The notes under the pieces: model-generated | Told to the model about the DNA's origin: nothing | Seen by the model: the letters and a program-made list of their open reading frames with translations, nothing else | Databases searched by the model: none | Translations under genes and position numbers: made by a program | Part shown: in pieces, positions 11,414 through 23,300 of the stretch | Numbering within the stretch: the stretch's first letter is position 1 | How the letters are laid out: each line of letters opens with the position of its first letter | NCBI GenBank assembly: GCA_010645155.1 | Contig: JAAGOF010000109.1 | Coordinates: forward strand, 1,835,804-1,899,803 | Length of the DNA: 64,000 nt | Direction of reading: 5' to 3' | DNA from: Tigriopus japonicus | Taxonomy: Eukaryota; Arthropoda; Copepoda; Harpacticoida; Harpacticidae

Positions 11414-12429
11414 ATGCCTGTGCGAACCATTCCTTTGGAGGCCACGATGATCCCTCCTCGACCTCCCGTGAATTCGAAACAACCGGGTGTGGCATCTTCT
11501 CTTCTCTATAACGGCTCTCGTTTCACCGGTCACCAAAGGTCCAAGGGAAACGAGTACGCTGTAGAAGTCATCCTCCAGCATGTTGACCTTGAGAACGCTT
11601 ACCTGTGCGGCTATTTGAAGATCAAAGGCCTCACTGAAGAGTATCCCACCCTCACCACGTTCTTCGACGGGGAAATTATCAGCAAAAAGCATCCGTTCCT
11701 CACTCGGAAATGGGACGCTGATGAAGACGTTGACAAGAAACATTGGGTGAGTGGTTTTGTTGTTGTTTTGAGAAAGCTTATGCCAAACGATAAAAAGTAA
11801 CTGTTTGATAGTAATAACTAAAATATGTTTTTAATTTGATGTAGAATTTTTATTTCGATAAAGTTAATTACGTTTGATTTATATTCAAGAGTACTGGTGT
11901 TTGATAATTATTCACGCAACAAATTATTTCGTTTACATAAAGGAAGATTCGTATTTCAAGGAAATGTCAACAAATCAAAGCCATATTCAAGTGTATAGTT
12001 TATTGTCAGCTGCTATTATTTATTGCACTGCCATTAAAGTGCTGTTTACGACTTTTAGGGCAAGTTTGACGCTTTTTATCCATACGCCAAGAACTTCAAC
12101 TCGGATCATTTCGATTACGAAGCCCTTGAGAAGACAGATTTCGTTTTTATGCGATGGAAAGAGCACTTTCTAGTGCCCGATCATACCATCAAAGACATCA
12201 ACGGGGCGTCCTTCGCGGGCTTCTACTACATTTGCTTTCAGAAGTCCAAATCCACAGTGGACGGCTATTACTTCCACAGGAACTCGGAATGGTACAGAAC
12301 ATCACAAAAAAAGTCAAAAGTTGATCCTCGAGTTTCATTTTTAACCTTTCTTTTTCAATTTCCAGGTTTCAAAGCCTGACTCTCAAGCACGTTCCGGATC
12401 ATTCACATCAGATCTATGAATTCAGATAA
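11414..12429 (+). CDS. GID4: GID4, substrate receptor of the CTLH/GID E3 ubiquitin ligase
   Basis: Exons 11414-11746, 12059-12291 and 12366-12429 join in frame (donors GTGAGT and GTACAG; acceptors TTTTAG and TTCCAG) to give 209 aa. The frame closes with the family-typical ending HQIYEFR. Recognition rests on near-identity to animal GID4 in blocks such as [58 protein letters not shown] and the EW(F/Y)QSL region at the last junction. The family folds as a calycin-like beta-barrel that holds N-terminal Pro and related N-degrons and delivers them to the RING subunits of the CTLH complex. A stop at 11363 in the same frame supports the ATG at 11414, unless a further 5' exon exists. The N-terminal extension is shorter than in human (~300 aa). 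Confidence 0.95.
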
Positions 12430-14238
12430 ACTTGAAGAAGAAAAGGAGACAACTGCCCAAAAGCTTCGTTAAAACTCGGGCTTTGGGTGGATGAACTTGT
12501 GATGACTCAACCCTCTCCTGACAACGGAATTCGTGATCTGGTCCAAATTCATCATGACTACTTTCCCTCAATGCTAATGATCAGATCGGCGAACCTCTTT
12601 ACTTGTGACGACTCGAACCTACAAGAAGTGTAAGCTTGTAAAGCCCTGATTTACCAAGGCACTCTGCCCAATAGTCATCATCATCATCTCTTCGTTCTCA
12701 TGAGAAACAACAAGCCCAGTCGTCTTCCAACAACCGACAGTCCATAACCATGGTTGACTTTGATTCTCCAAGACAGCCCTATTCAATAGTGATCCCATGA
12801 ACCAAATATCTGAACCCAAACACTGCTTCCTCCCCTGAAAAGCTTCTCGCTTGCTTCACAAACCCCGCATGTTAACGTGTAGTCAATTTCTCCGGAGGTT
12901 TCACCCTACGCTAAAGAAGTAATGGCAACAACTCTCAAGCATTGCTTAACCTGGTCAATTCGTTTCTTAGTTCGAATATCAAGAATCACTCTCGATTGCA
13001 AGACCGGCTTACACACTTGCATAAACTCACGTATACACCATGTACCTTATTGAACAATTTGAGCGATCCCTTTGAGGATGTCAAAGCCTGTGTGGGCCAA
13101 CATGTATTAAACCAACCGTGGATTAAAAATTATTGATCAAGCCAAACACGACGGTCTCTTTAGTTGTTTCTAAGAATTTCAATTTCACGAAGATAATTAG
13201 AAAATCGACACTAGAGAAGGATACAGATGTCTTCATAATTGGGCAAGAAGGAAACTTTTTTTTTAGAATTTTGAAAGTGTTTGTTTGAGAATGAACTTAA
13301 CAAAAAAGTTCCGCTTTACATACATATAATTTGTGTGTAAGATTTGGATCTGACCAAGTTCGGGGATTAGAAAAAAACACATTTCTTTTGTAACAAAAGG
13401 AATTTTGAAGACCAAGAAAGCGTAATATGTGGTGGATTTTTTTTAATTTACTGGTGCTTTGTGCCCTTTTTTTACTGCACACAAAAAAGGTTATGAGTTT
13501 TTGCCCATCTCACGCTAATATGGAGAGATTAACCTTGCATATTTTTACACTGTATAATACCAAAATGTTTAGAAAATGCTACCACTAACGATTGATTCAA
13601 GTAACTTGGAAGTTGGGATCCAAATTCAAGATGACTGAAAGTGATCATTAGGAGGCAAATGTATTATTGGGACTTTTTTCTAAAAAAATGCGATTCACAT
13701 GGAAATGTGATTGAAGCAAATTAGATTTTCTGACGCTTCAGTTGTAATTGTATTACTTCCAGTTTCGAACAAAAGTAATCGTTTCAATTCATTGACAAAA
13801 CTTATGCAAAATCTACCTTTTTACCCAGTTCAAACAAAGACCAATTTTGATTCTGAAAGACTTCGTTTGCAACTTACATTTGTCTTTCACCAAAAGCAAT
13901 TCGGCAGCCCTACTGGGTCCTTTAACGAGCAGCTGGCTGGAAGGTCACAGTACATAAGACTGGGAGGTCACCTTAGTAATACAACTCCAAATATTGCACC
14001 CTGACACAAACGTTTGACCTATTTTCGAACTTCTCAATGTGTATTGGACACGTAAGGACAAAAAATTTCCGGATTAAAGCTCAAAGGTTGCAGATGCTTT
14101 CCATTTCATTGGTTGCGCTTAAAGGACTCTATCCAACAGCTGTTTTGAAACACATGGTTTTCAAAATAAACACACGAGCGCAAACTCGCGAGAGCTGCCA
14201 GAAGGCATGGAAAAATCGTGCAAAGCTTCATCATCAGA
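12430..14238. other. Intergenic between GID4 and the TAF1C-like gene
   Basis: Holds the GID4 3' UTR and the promoter of the next gene. The open frames here (for example 12942-13136 and 13711-14004) are short and match no family I recognise. No repeats with clear ends and no RNA genes were seen. A canonical AATAAA signal close after GID4 was not found. Confidence 0.55.
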
Positions 14239-16885
14239 ATGTCGAGCTCGTCCTCAGACAGTGATCCTAAGATCCTGACCTCCCGATTCCAAACCTCCCC
14301 ACATAAACCCGTTCCTCGTTCTCAATCCAAGCTCAATACTGTCAACGTCAATGGCTCCTTCACCTTGGCCAATCGATCCAAGGCCCGATTTCTCCAAATC
14401 GGTTTGCCATTGGCGTGTCAAGGCGAGCAAAAGCAAATCAAAGGAATGCCCTGGGATGTTCGTTGGACTTCCTCGGGATTTTTGCCCTATTCTAGGTCAG
14501 GGTGACATGATTTGTTCCATATTGGATGTTGGCCAGAAGAATTAACTTAACGCTTCTGTTTCAGGCCTTTGGTGGATGCTTATCAGTACAACTTGGTCTA
14601 TCAATATGAGGAATTCCGTGCAAAGTTGGACACCTTTCAGCACTTGGTGGAGCAACCCGACAGCCTTAATTTCAAACGAGGTATATGAACAGTTCAATCG
14701 GATTGATTTTAGACATTTATTGAAACGCTTGGACATTATTTGCCCTCTTTTAGACAGGAATAAAGAACGACAAAGACTCATCAATGGGAACACCGCCTTT
14801 GCCGGGGTTGATGAGCAATTCCGGGAAATTTCATCCAGACGATACGTGGAACTAGTCAAATATCTCTCGGATAATGTACCTTTCCAGCCCGAGAATCTCA
14901 TGACCAATCAGGCTCTGATCGTGAAACCCGGAATTCCGGGCCAAGTGCTCTTTTGTAACTACTCAAATTCGATTCAGATCAGGGAATTTGCCGCCAATCC
15001 CCAAGGTCAATCCCCTTTTCAATATCAATTGAAATCGCCGCAAGATGTTCACGAGATCGTGGATTATACGCAAGATTTGAACAGTATCGTGTATGGCTTC
15101 GATTACATTGACACGCCTCGATTGTACGCTTTAAGGTATCAATCCAGTGTTTCGGTGTTAGATTCGTCCAGTGAATCCTTGCATCGTTGGAATATGGATG
15201 CGAATATCGTGGATGTGCGATCCATGTCTCAACTTGATGGTTTTGCTTCGCTCGATGAATCCGGATCGCTACAATTGTTTGACTTGGAAAGTGGACAAAC
15301 CTCCATGTTGTGGGAGAAACAATTCCAGAAAGGCTTTGATAAGTTCCTTTGGGGACGATTGGCTCAAAGAACTCATCCTTCATTGTTAAATGTGATGACG
15401 AGAAAGGCTATTTCAACGTTCGATACTCGCACCCGCAACGACGAGATTCCTTGGTTTCAATTGGAACAAAACGGAGGCCAAAACAACGAAATTATTCTAA
15501 GCACTCACACTACACTGTCCAATCCGAATGTTGTGGTTGTTTTGACAAACTATTCCGTGTTCCTTTTGGATCAACGTGCTCCCTCAGAACCAATTTGGGA
15601 ACTTCCACATGTGTACGATTATGCTCTTCCAATGGGTTGCGACAGTGTTCTAGTGGATCAAATCGAGTATTTGGCTATTTATTATCAGGATGGAGAAGTG
15701 GCCTTGGTTCCTATCGATACCAATGATTCCTCACAAATGGCCAAAGAAGTATTTCTCCACTCGAATCGATTCCTTTTGTCAGATTTCTTATTTGAAAGCG
15801 AGTATCCGCGTCATCGATTGCGGGTTCCTTGGTCGGGAATGCAAATCTTCTCACATGAAAAGGACCAGATTTCTATTATGTCCTCAAATGTTGTAGGTGA
15901 TTTGTTTCTTTGTGATTTGGGCCATTCTGAAAGTAATTTGTTCAAATGGGACGTCATTTTGGACAAGAACTGGTTCACCAATCGTGATTGGAGTGAATCG
16001 GAAGAAACCTGGATCCGAAGTTGGACAGAGTGTTGTGAGCACGTGGCTTTTAAGAAACTATCCAGATTTCACGAAGTGAGAATGAGAGAAGGCCTCCCAG
16101 CTCCTCCACCAATAGTCAAACCTCGCAAAAAACGAAAAAGAGCTTCAAAAGCACCCGAATCAAAGACTAAGAAGAAAAAGAAGCAACCCGCCAAGAAAAC
16201 AAAACCAAATCCCGAACCATTTGTTGCCATGTGTCCTTTATTGGAAAAGCTCAATCAAACCCGCGATGATCTGGACGATCAAGACTTTCGTGTGATTGAT
16301 ATCTTCAATGAGCGGACAATCTTCCCTCAATTGGATGATGACGAAAACGATGTGAGCACAATCCCCACCACTATTGTTCTGAAAGGTGGACCAAGAAATC
16401 CATCGGCTTCAAAGGATGATGTAACTGTAACGAAGCGGAAAAATGGAAATCAAAGTACTTCCATGGACAATATTCCGACAGACTCCAATTTCGTTTTGGA
16501 TCAGTTCTTCACCGGGTTAGACACGTCAATTTTAGGAGGCACGCAGGAAATGAAAGAAGATTTTCGTCATGTGCCGATTACTTCCACTCAAGAGATGCCG
16601 GAAAGTCAACCAATGAACTGTGAGAAAGACGAGACAAGGCTTGATTTCGGAGAGTTCTCCGATGATATGTTTGGAGATGAGGAAGATGGTGGCCAAGTTC
16701 CCGAATCGATTAGTCAAATCTCTACCCATCTTGCTCCCGTGGGTGCTTTGAGTGAGGAGCCAATCCTCGGTCGTTCCAGTCAGAAACCGATGGATCAAAG
16801 TGGGAGTCTATCTATGTCGTTACTGAACTTGACGGGAAGGTCGACCAAAAGCAAGTCAAAGAAGCGAAAAACCATTGGGTTTTAA
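14239..16885 (+). CDS. TAF1C-like RNA polymerase I initiation factor (SL1 subunit)
   Basis: Exons 14239-14495, 14565-14680 and 14754-16885 give 834 aa (human TAF1C is ~870). Intron 2 is 73 bp with donor GTATAT and a pyrimidine-rich acceptor ending CCTCTTTTAG. A nearer AG at 14712 would put a stop in frame, so 14754 is chosen. Residues ~150-560 have WD-like beta-strand texture (repeated FDLESGQT, TIVL-type strands), consistent with the beta-propeller of TAF1C/Rrn6. A Lys/Arg-rich block follows (~580-608). The C-terminus is acidic and Ser-rich and ends SKSKKRKTIGF, like the basic R/K-x-x-G-F ending of that family. TAF1C sits in the SL1/TIF-IB complex on rDNA promoters in the nucleolus. The assignment rests on architecture, length and the tail, not on a strong motif. 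Another nuclear propeller protein remains possible. Confidence 0.6.
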
Positions 16886-17019
16886 CTTCCACTCATTGCC
16901 GGCCATGAAAAATATATGAGAATAACGCGAAAATGGCTCTTCTTGTTGGCCTTCATTTTTGGTAGTGCTTAAGTTTTCTTTACAACAAAGTTTCTAACCT
17001 AGAGGCTTATATTTTTAAT

Positions 17020-17336
17020 TAGTGTTGGACCAAAGGTGCTTTCGGCCGAAATTTCGGTTTCGGTTTCGGTTATGACTACCAAAACCGAAAGCAGACCTGC
17101 ACTTAAAAGAATGGAGTTTGACAACTAAATAAAAGACTTTTTTGGATCCAAAAACTTCTGAAACTTCAGTTTACCGACTCATTAAATTTGCGCTTGCCCA
17201 AAACATCGAATACATGAGCAATTTGTTTTTAAAGTGAATTTCGTATCCCTATAATTTTGTGGTCACCTGCTTTCGGTTTCGGTTACGCCCTCTTTCAGCT
17301 GAAACTTTCGGTTTGAGCCCTTTAGGTCCATCACTA
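17020..17336. mobile_element. hAT-like miniature element, 317 bp
   Basis: The left end reads TAGTGTTGGACCAAAGG. The reverse complement of the right end reads TAGTGATGGACCTAAAGGGC. Subterminal GGTTTCGGTTTCGG and CTTTCGG motifs occur on both sides. Flanks are TTTTTAAT (17012-17019) and TTTTTAAC (17337-17344), an 8-bp target duplication with one mismatch. No protein is encoded. It lies 135 bp past the TAF1C-like stop codon, so it may sit within or next to that gene's 3' UTR. Confidence 0.82.
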
Positions 17337-18069
17337 TTTTTAACCTAAAAGGTTTTAAATCCAAATTGGGAAGGTTTTTGGTCTATGTTAGTGCTTGCAA
17401 GTTTTCGTTCTCTGCAATCTTATTATTACCGGTTTTAGTTCTTTGTCGAAAGACTGTTTGGAATCATTAGTGTAGTGATCAACCAATATTGAATAATAAT
17501 ATTGGTTTACTTAAACATTTTTCCTCCCATGGTTTTAATGGGCCAACGTGGTTCACCGGGTTCACCCACTTGAAGAAACTATGATTCATCCTCTTCTGGA
17601 CGTACAAAGACGGCGAAAAAGCGGGACCCACAGTGAACTTGCCACAGCAAAAATAAATCTTTTGTAGAATTTTCCACATTTTTTTGTGAAAAACATGTTG
17701 GTCCTCAAAACTTGCGGCTGGGGTTAAAAAGTTTGAAAATAAGGATTTTTGTCAGCTGTAATCAATTAGAAGTAAAAAGTGCATGATCTAAAATGTAAAG
17801 TCAAAGCAAGCAAAACACAAGCATATTCGAAAAAAATACTTATTCCAGATGTAAGAATACTTTAGCAGTTGCGGAAAAAACCCGAAATATCCATCCTGAA
17901 CATGATGTCGCTTGTTGTGGGAATAACTTTCAATAAAACAAAAAAAAGGTGGTTGCTGACCAAAAATACTGAAATACCCTGCTTTGAATCTAATTATTGA
18001 ATACTAAAATATAACATTTGATCATTAACTAGTGAATTAAATTGTATTGATACCCTTATTCGTCTAAAC

Positions 18070-18298
18070 CAGGGGTCGGCAACCACTTTTGGGCAAAGGC
18101 CCACGAAATTTGATTCGTGTTGTCAGGGGCCCTCCAAACAGGCATTGTGGGGTTCAGGGGCCCACAGATTACAAAATCAAAGAGGTTTGGGCCCACAAGT
18201 GCAGTATTGTGGATGGCTCTCGGGCCCACTATTTTTTTACTTTCTCCATAGCTTCTGGGTCCACATTTGGGCCGCGGCCCACCGGTTGCCGACCCCTG
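18070..18298. mobile_element. hAT-like miniature element, 229 bp, CAGGGGTCGGCAACC termini
   Basis: The ends are CAGGGGTCGGCAACC and its near-perfect inverse GGTTGCCGACCCCTG. This terminal sequence is the type widely seen in animal hAT elements. Flanks GTCTAAAC (18062-18069) and ATCTAAAC (18299-18306) form an 8-bp duplication with one mismatch. The inside is rich in GTGGGCCC-like motifs. No coding capacity. A truncated second copy in the opposite orientation lies at 50350-50481. The left flank, TTATTCGTCTAAAC, also matches the terminus of the 9187-10154 element, so this copy may have inserted into an older remnant of that family. Confidence 0.88.
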
Positions 18299-18306
18299 AT
18301 CTAAAC

Positions 18307-20394
18307 TATAACACTACAATGCATAATTTTATTAGTGCTCTAGCCTAGACTATCACTCTTCAGAGCGGAACTCGTTAGTGTTGATTGTCACGCAACTTCG
18401 TTTTCCCTTAACCAGTTTTTCTTCCCCCGACCATTTTTGAGAAGAATCCGTTTTGTCTTAACACTGAAAGCGGATGTGGTGTTGGTAGCCTCTCTGTTTA
18501 CCGCACGAACTTGAAGTTGCCAAATTTCTACCGTCGGTCTCATCACACCGAGGGCATGTCTAGTTTCGTTTTCCAGGTGAGATGAGGGCAAGAGCCCGTC
18601 AACTTCTTCAGTACCACCTTGAATCGTTGGCTTGGGAGGGATTCCCAACGATTGCCTGGTTGGATTCATGCCTGTGGCCAGCGTTGGCTTGGGCTTCTTC
18701 TCCTTCCTCACTTGTTGTAGGCCTGATTTTCTTGCCAACGAGCCAAGGCGACCAACCTGAGAGGGTGGTTGCAGCGATCTGGGGGCAGAAATTCCTGTTT
18801 CCTTTCAAAACATGAACAATTTCTATAGTTTTTTTCCCCTGAAATATGTCTTTAAAGTAGAGTGGTCTTTCAAAAGAATGATTTTCATGCATGACCCCAT
18901 GAACGTCATACAACCCAAATGGAAAGATATTCATTCTGTACTATATTGTACTATATAATGGGATGATTTCTAGGTAAGCCCTGTTTGCCTAGATGCGGAC
19001 CCCCGTTCACGACCACTTGAGAAATTCTAAAGGTAGCTTGTGAACTTTTCCATGAAGAATTTTCCCGGCCAGGCACTAATGTACCTTACTTTGCCCGGAA
19101 AGCGGGTCTGCCGGAATCTTTCGTGGACAACCATCGTCATCATTGTTGCTTGCTGGCTGGCTAGATGGTTTTGCTGGTCGTGGAAGGATGGAAAATTCGT
19201 GTTCAGTTGGGATTAAAATCAACGGTGTGAAGAACATCCCGAGTGTGTATGTGTGAACTAATTGCATCTGCATCATCACATTGAGAAGATGGACGAACGG
19301 GTCTAATCTAATTGCAGTGACTTTTGTTTTGTGCGCCAAGAATCCTCCAACGGGATCGAGAGTTAACAAGTTAGTAGTTACCTGCCGTGCTCAGAGAAGT
19401 CAGATCTCACTTTTTTCGGTAAAAATCATATTTGTGAAGCACTATTTCGCCCTTCAAGTGGTTTTCAAGTTTTTTCGGTGGCTTGTTTCTGTGAAGTTTT
19501 GTTTTTGTTTGGAGTCCATTGGTTTTCTTTTCTACTCCCCGCGTTTGAAACGAGATCCCGGATCCGTTGCAATCGCCCAAGGCCATGAGAAGCAGTCGCA
19601 AAGAATGAGTTCCTGCTCATGATTGACTTTTGATGGGATTTCGAGCCGACATCCCTATCTTTCAGGCATTATGGCAACATTGACCAACGGCAATGCAGAC
19701 CTAAGGTTCTTGTCATTCTAATCTTATTGGCAGGGGAGACCGATGCACCTCTGAAAGTAACTGATACTCCCGACTAACACGGACCTTTCCATTATTCATG
19801 GAAATAGGTCTGAAACGAAGTTAAATAATTAACCAGTCACCATTCCTTGCAACTCCTTAGGGGGATTCCCCCAATTACTTAGCATCCCTGACTTCTGACT
19901 TCTCTAGAGTTTTCGATAGGAAAAAGATGTTTACCAAATCTACTTGCAACAGCTCGGATGTCAAGGTGAAAGAAGGCACAGACCCATATCCAAAGCAAGC
20001 AGCTTGATTCTCTTTTCCTTCATCAGAAGCTTATTGCTGAAGGACCAGCAGAAATCAACGTGACTACAATGTGACGAGGGTAGATACAGAGACATTTTTT
20101 ACAGGTCTTGCTCCGTTGAACCCATGCTGAAAAACGAGAAGGCGTGAAGAAGAAGAAAAACACATCATCCCATTGCAAAGGGTGGAAAACTGACAGCTTG
20201 CCTCCATTGCTACCATTGGAACTACCACAGCGACGCCTTTCTGCTGCCTTTGGCATTCAATTCGCGCAAAATAAGTGAGGAAGTGCTGCAAAAGTTATTG
20301 GATTCCTGGTATTAATCCATTCTCAGTGCCGAGTGTGTTGTGCCAGTGATGCGAAATGAATATAGTGACTTATAAAAAAAGCTACAGAACCAGA
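18307..20394. other. Intergenic and probable 5' UTR/promoter of the mucin-like gene
   Basis: Several open frames on both strands (18388-18934 minus, 18582-18815 plus, 19281-19622 plus) overlap each other, start at non-ATG codons or match nothing recognised. They are treated as chance frames. A TCAGTG sequence near 20324, like an arthropod initiator, lies about 30 bp ahead of an in-frame ATG at 20356. It could be the transcription start of the next gene, but this is weak evidence. Confidence 0.45.
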
Positions 20395-23300
20395 ATGAAG
20401 TTGCCAATTGTGGCCTTAGTCATTTTGACTCTGATTCAAGGTAAGCGAAGTAGTCACCCTTATCCGTATAAATTTGCAACCAGTTCCTCCCGACTCATCT
20501 GAGTCTTGTGAAACGTTGAATGTTCAAAAGTGACGATTACAAATGTTTCAAAGGGAAAACTAGGATTGCGTTGGAAATTATCCACGGCCGAAATTAAAGC
20601 GAATGACCTTTCCCCTCTTTGGCAAATTTTATCCACATTTTTAGCCTATTCTTGTTCAAGTGTCAAAACAGTTGCTTTAGTCCATATTCGTCATAATCGT
20701 GGTTGAAGTTTACTAAATACGGCCATTTTCTCCCGAGTTTCGAGTCAAGAATCCCACTCACGAACAACCAACAACTGACACTGGTTTGAGCTGGTTGAGT
20801 CAAAACCACTCCCACGGACGATGATAAATCAAAAAACTATTGAGCACCTAGTTGTTGCTTTTGAGGCTCAGAGCCAAGAAAAAAGAATCCCGTTAAGCTC
20901 AAACAGTTGTGACGTCTCTGTTGCTTCCAACTTTGACCAAACCGAATGTCGGAACTTTGAATCTGCATCAAAAACTGCCACTTTCTCTTGACAAATGAAA
21001 GAAGCTAGAAGAATGGGCATTTCCTGTCCAGTTTCTTAATCCATCCATCAAAATCCTGGTTCAAAATAGAAATAAACTCCGGGAGCTGAGTATTTTAGAA
21101 AAGAAAGACCAAAGTGCACAGTTTAAGAATGAATGATGCATTTTTTCTTTTGAACTCTGCCAAAGCCAAAAACAATGTGGTTGAATAAGCTGCAAGGGCA
21201 TTTGAGCCTTGAATCATGTCGAAAAGAGTGCGCTTTTTAAGTTAGCTGAACACGGATTGAGAAATAATACAACTAGCAAAATGTCTCAAGATCCATTTGG
21301 CGAGACAAAAGGAAAGGAGGGGTAATTCAATTTCGTCTTCAATGGACTGTAATCGAACACATCTTTGCTCACCTTCTGGTTCCACATGGCCAATGGTTGG
21401 CTTTGTTCATATGAAAACTATCTCTTCGTTTTCACACTGAATTGATCTCAGAAAAGATGGATGGATTGATGGATAGATAGATGAGTTGATCATCATTAGC
21501 CAACATTCAATCTGGGAAATTGTCATGAAAGAGGAAATTGTCGATTAGTCTTTTTTCTGGAGATTTGGACCACATTTTATTTCCTGATTATTTGTCAGAA
21601 TAAATGAATGTCCTTCATCCAACTTCCATTAAGGTCTCTGGATAATTCAGCTGCCGACAGAATGTCAAATGTCAAACACGGTTAAATCAGGGTGAGATAA
21701 ACAAGGGTCCATGTGACATGAATGAGTGAAGAAGACAGTTTTTCCAGAAATGTTCCCATAAGAAGCCCTCAAAAACGATGTGATCCTATATAGTCTCTAC
21801 ATTAAATACACTCTTTGGGTTTCCCCAATTCATGAAACACACACCCTTGATATTTTGATGTCCGTGGTTGTCTTCCATAGACTTTTTGAATGCATTCTAG
21901 ATTGATATCAGGTAACCTAAACCATAAACTTGATCACTTGGTAATTTTTTAGCAGTCTCCCAAGTTGAATATATATAAAAGATACCTTTAATGCCTACAC
22001 AACGAAGGTAAAGCAACACGTGTTTGATTCCTCTATTCAAAGCTATTAGCTTAAAAAGAAACCTTTCCTTGGTTAATGAAAGCCGAGCTAATGGAAAAAG
22101 TTCCTTATCTCCATTTTCCGTCTGAGATCTCTCCATCCAATTGTCCTCATCTCCCTCTTAGCTTCCATCTGAATTCTCAAAACCAACAATGCTAATCCCA
22201 CCTGAGTTCACTACAACGAACGCAGTACAGTGCATACATCCCATCCATACATGTGTACCATCAACGTATTCTAACGATGTGCTAGTCCTGAAGCTCCCTC
22301 CAAAGACGAAGTTCATCGTAGTAGTAGAAGATTTCTCTTTTGCCCTCACCGCATAGTCACACGTTTGCTCACATGGAAGAGTATTTTTGCAATTTTATTT
22401 TTGCCATAGATCCGAGCAGCCAGTCATCTTTTTTATTGCTGGGCTGTGACTTGTGATTGCCACATTGCCGAACGATTAATAGCATTCCATTCATGGCAAA
22501 ATATTGTGGCCAATCCAGACTTTGGGACTTATCAACCCATGAAATTGGCCTGAGATATCGAGAGAAGCCTATGAACCTCTCGAATTCAAGTTTCTTAGCG
22601 AGCAACAAGAGTGTTTGTACACACAGGGTTGTCACGAATTAGAGTACCATACCAAATCAAGAATCACGAGTGTCACATTCACAGATTTCTATAGATACGG
22701 CATACTGCTGTGTTTTGAAGGACAACTACAGCTGTGGATTAGGAAAGGTTGCAACAATATGAAAATCGTCGGTATTTCATAGAGTATTGGCTCAGTATGT
22801 CCAAAAACAATTGAACTGTAATACAAGATTCTTGTGAAAGAAACAACATTCTCGTTTGTCAGTTGTGACTGAACGCTCTGAAACAGCAACCAGTGATATG
22901 TCCTTCACAATGAAACACTTGTCCAACAGCACTCTAGTCCAACCTAGAATGCTGTAGCTGTACAAATCTGTGGTCATGTTACGTTTGTGATTAAATTGTA
23001 CTAATATGAATTGCAGGAGACAGTTTTAGGCATGCTCAGGCAAAACATTTTTGAAATTAATTGATTTGTTACAACTATGATTTTGTTTTTAATATCCAGT
23101 CTCCACCCAAAGAACACACGCTCTATTCTTAAAAACGCGCCCATTACAACAAATAATATTGTCAAATTAATAAGTGTACGAAAAAAGGGATGGGTAAACA
23201 CCAGTACTTTTCAAGCTATTTGGACCTCAAGTTAACTTCATCGTCTCGTTTAATTTACCCTTAAAATTTTTGGGACTCTAATTTAAAACAACCCTGTACA

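Noticed and set aside
14576..14753. Open frame continuing upstream of 14754 as the start of the TAF1C-like protein
   Set aside because: It reads through an intron in the wrong frame. The frame PLVDAYQYNLVYQYEEF in 14565-14680 is more protein-like and joins cleanly to 14754 through GT-AG sites. Using the AG at 14712 gives an immediate stop.
18388..18934. Two minus-strand frames of 108-116 codons
   Set aside because: The first does not begin with ATG, the two overlap in different frames, and neither has a recognisable motif or splice context.
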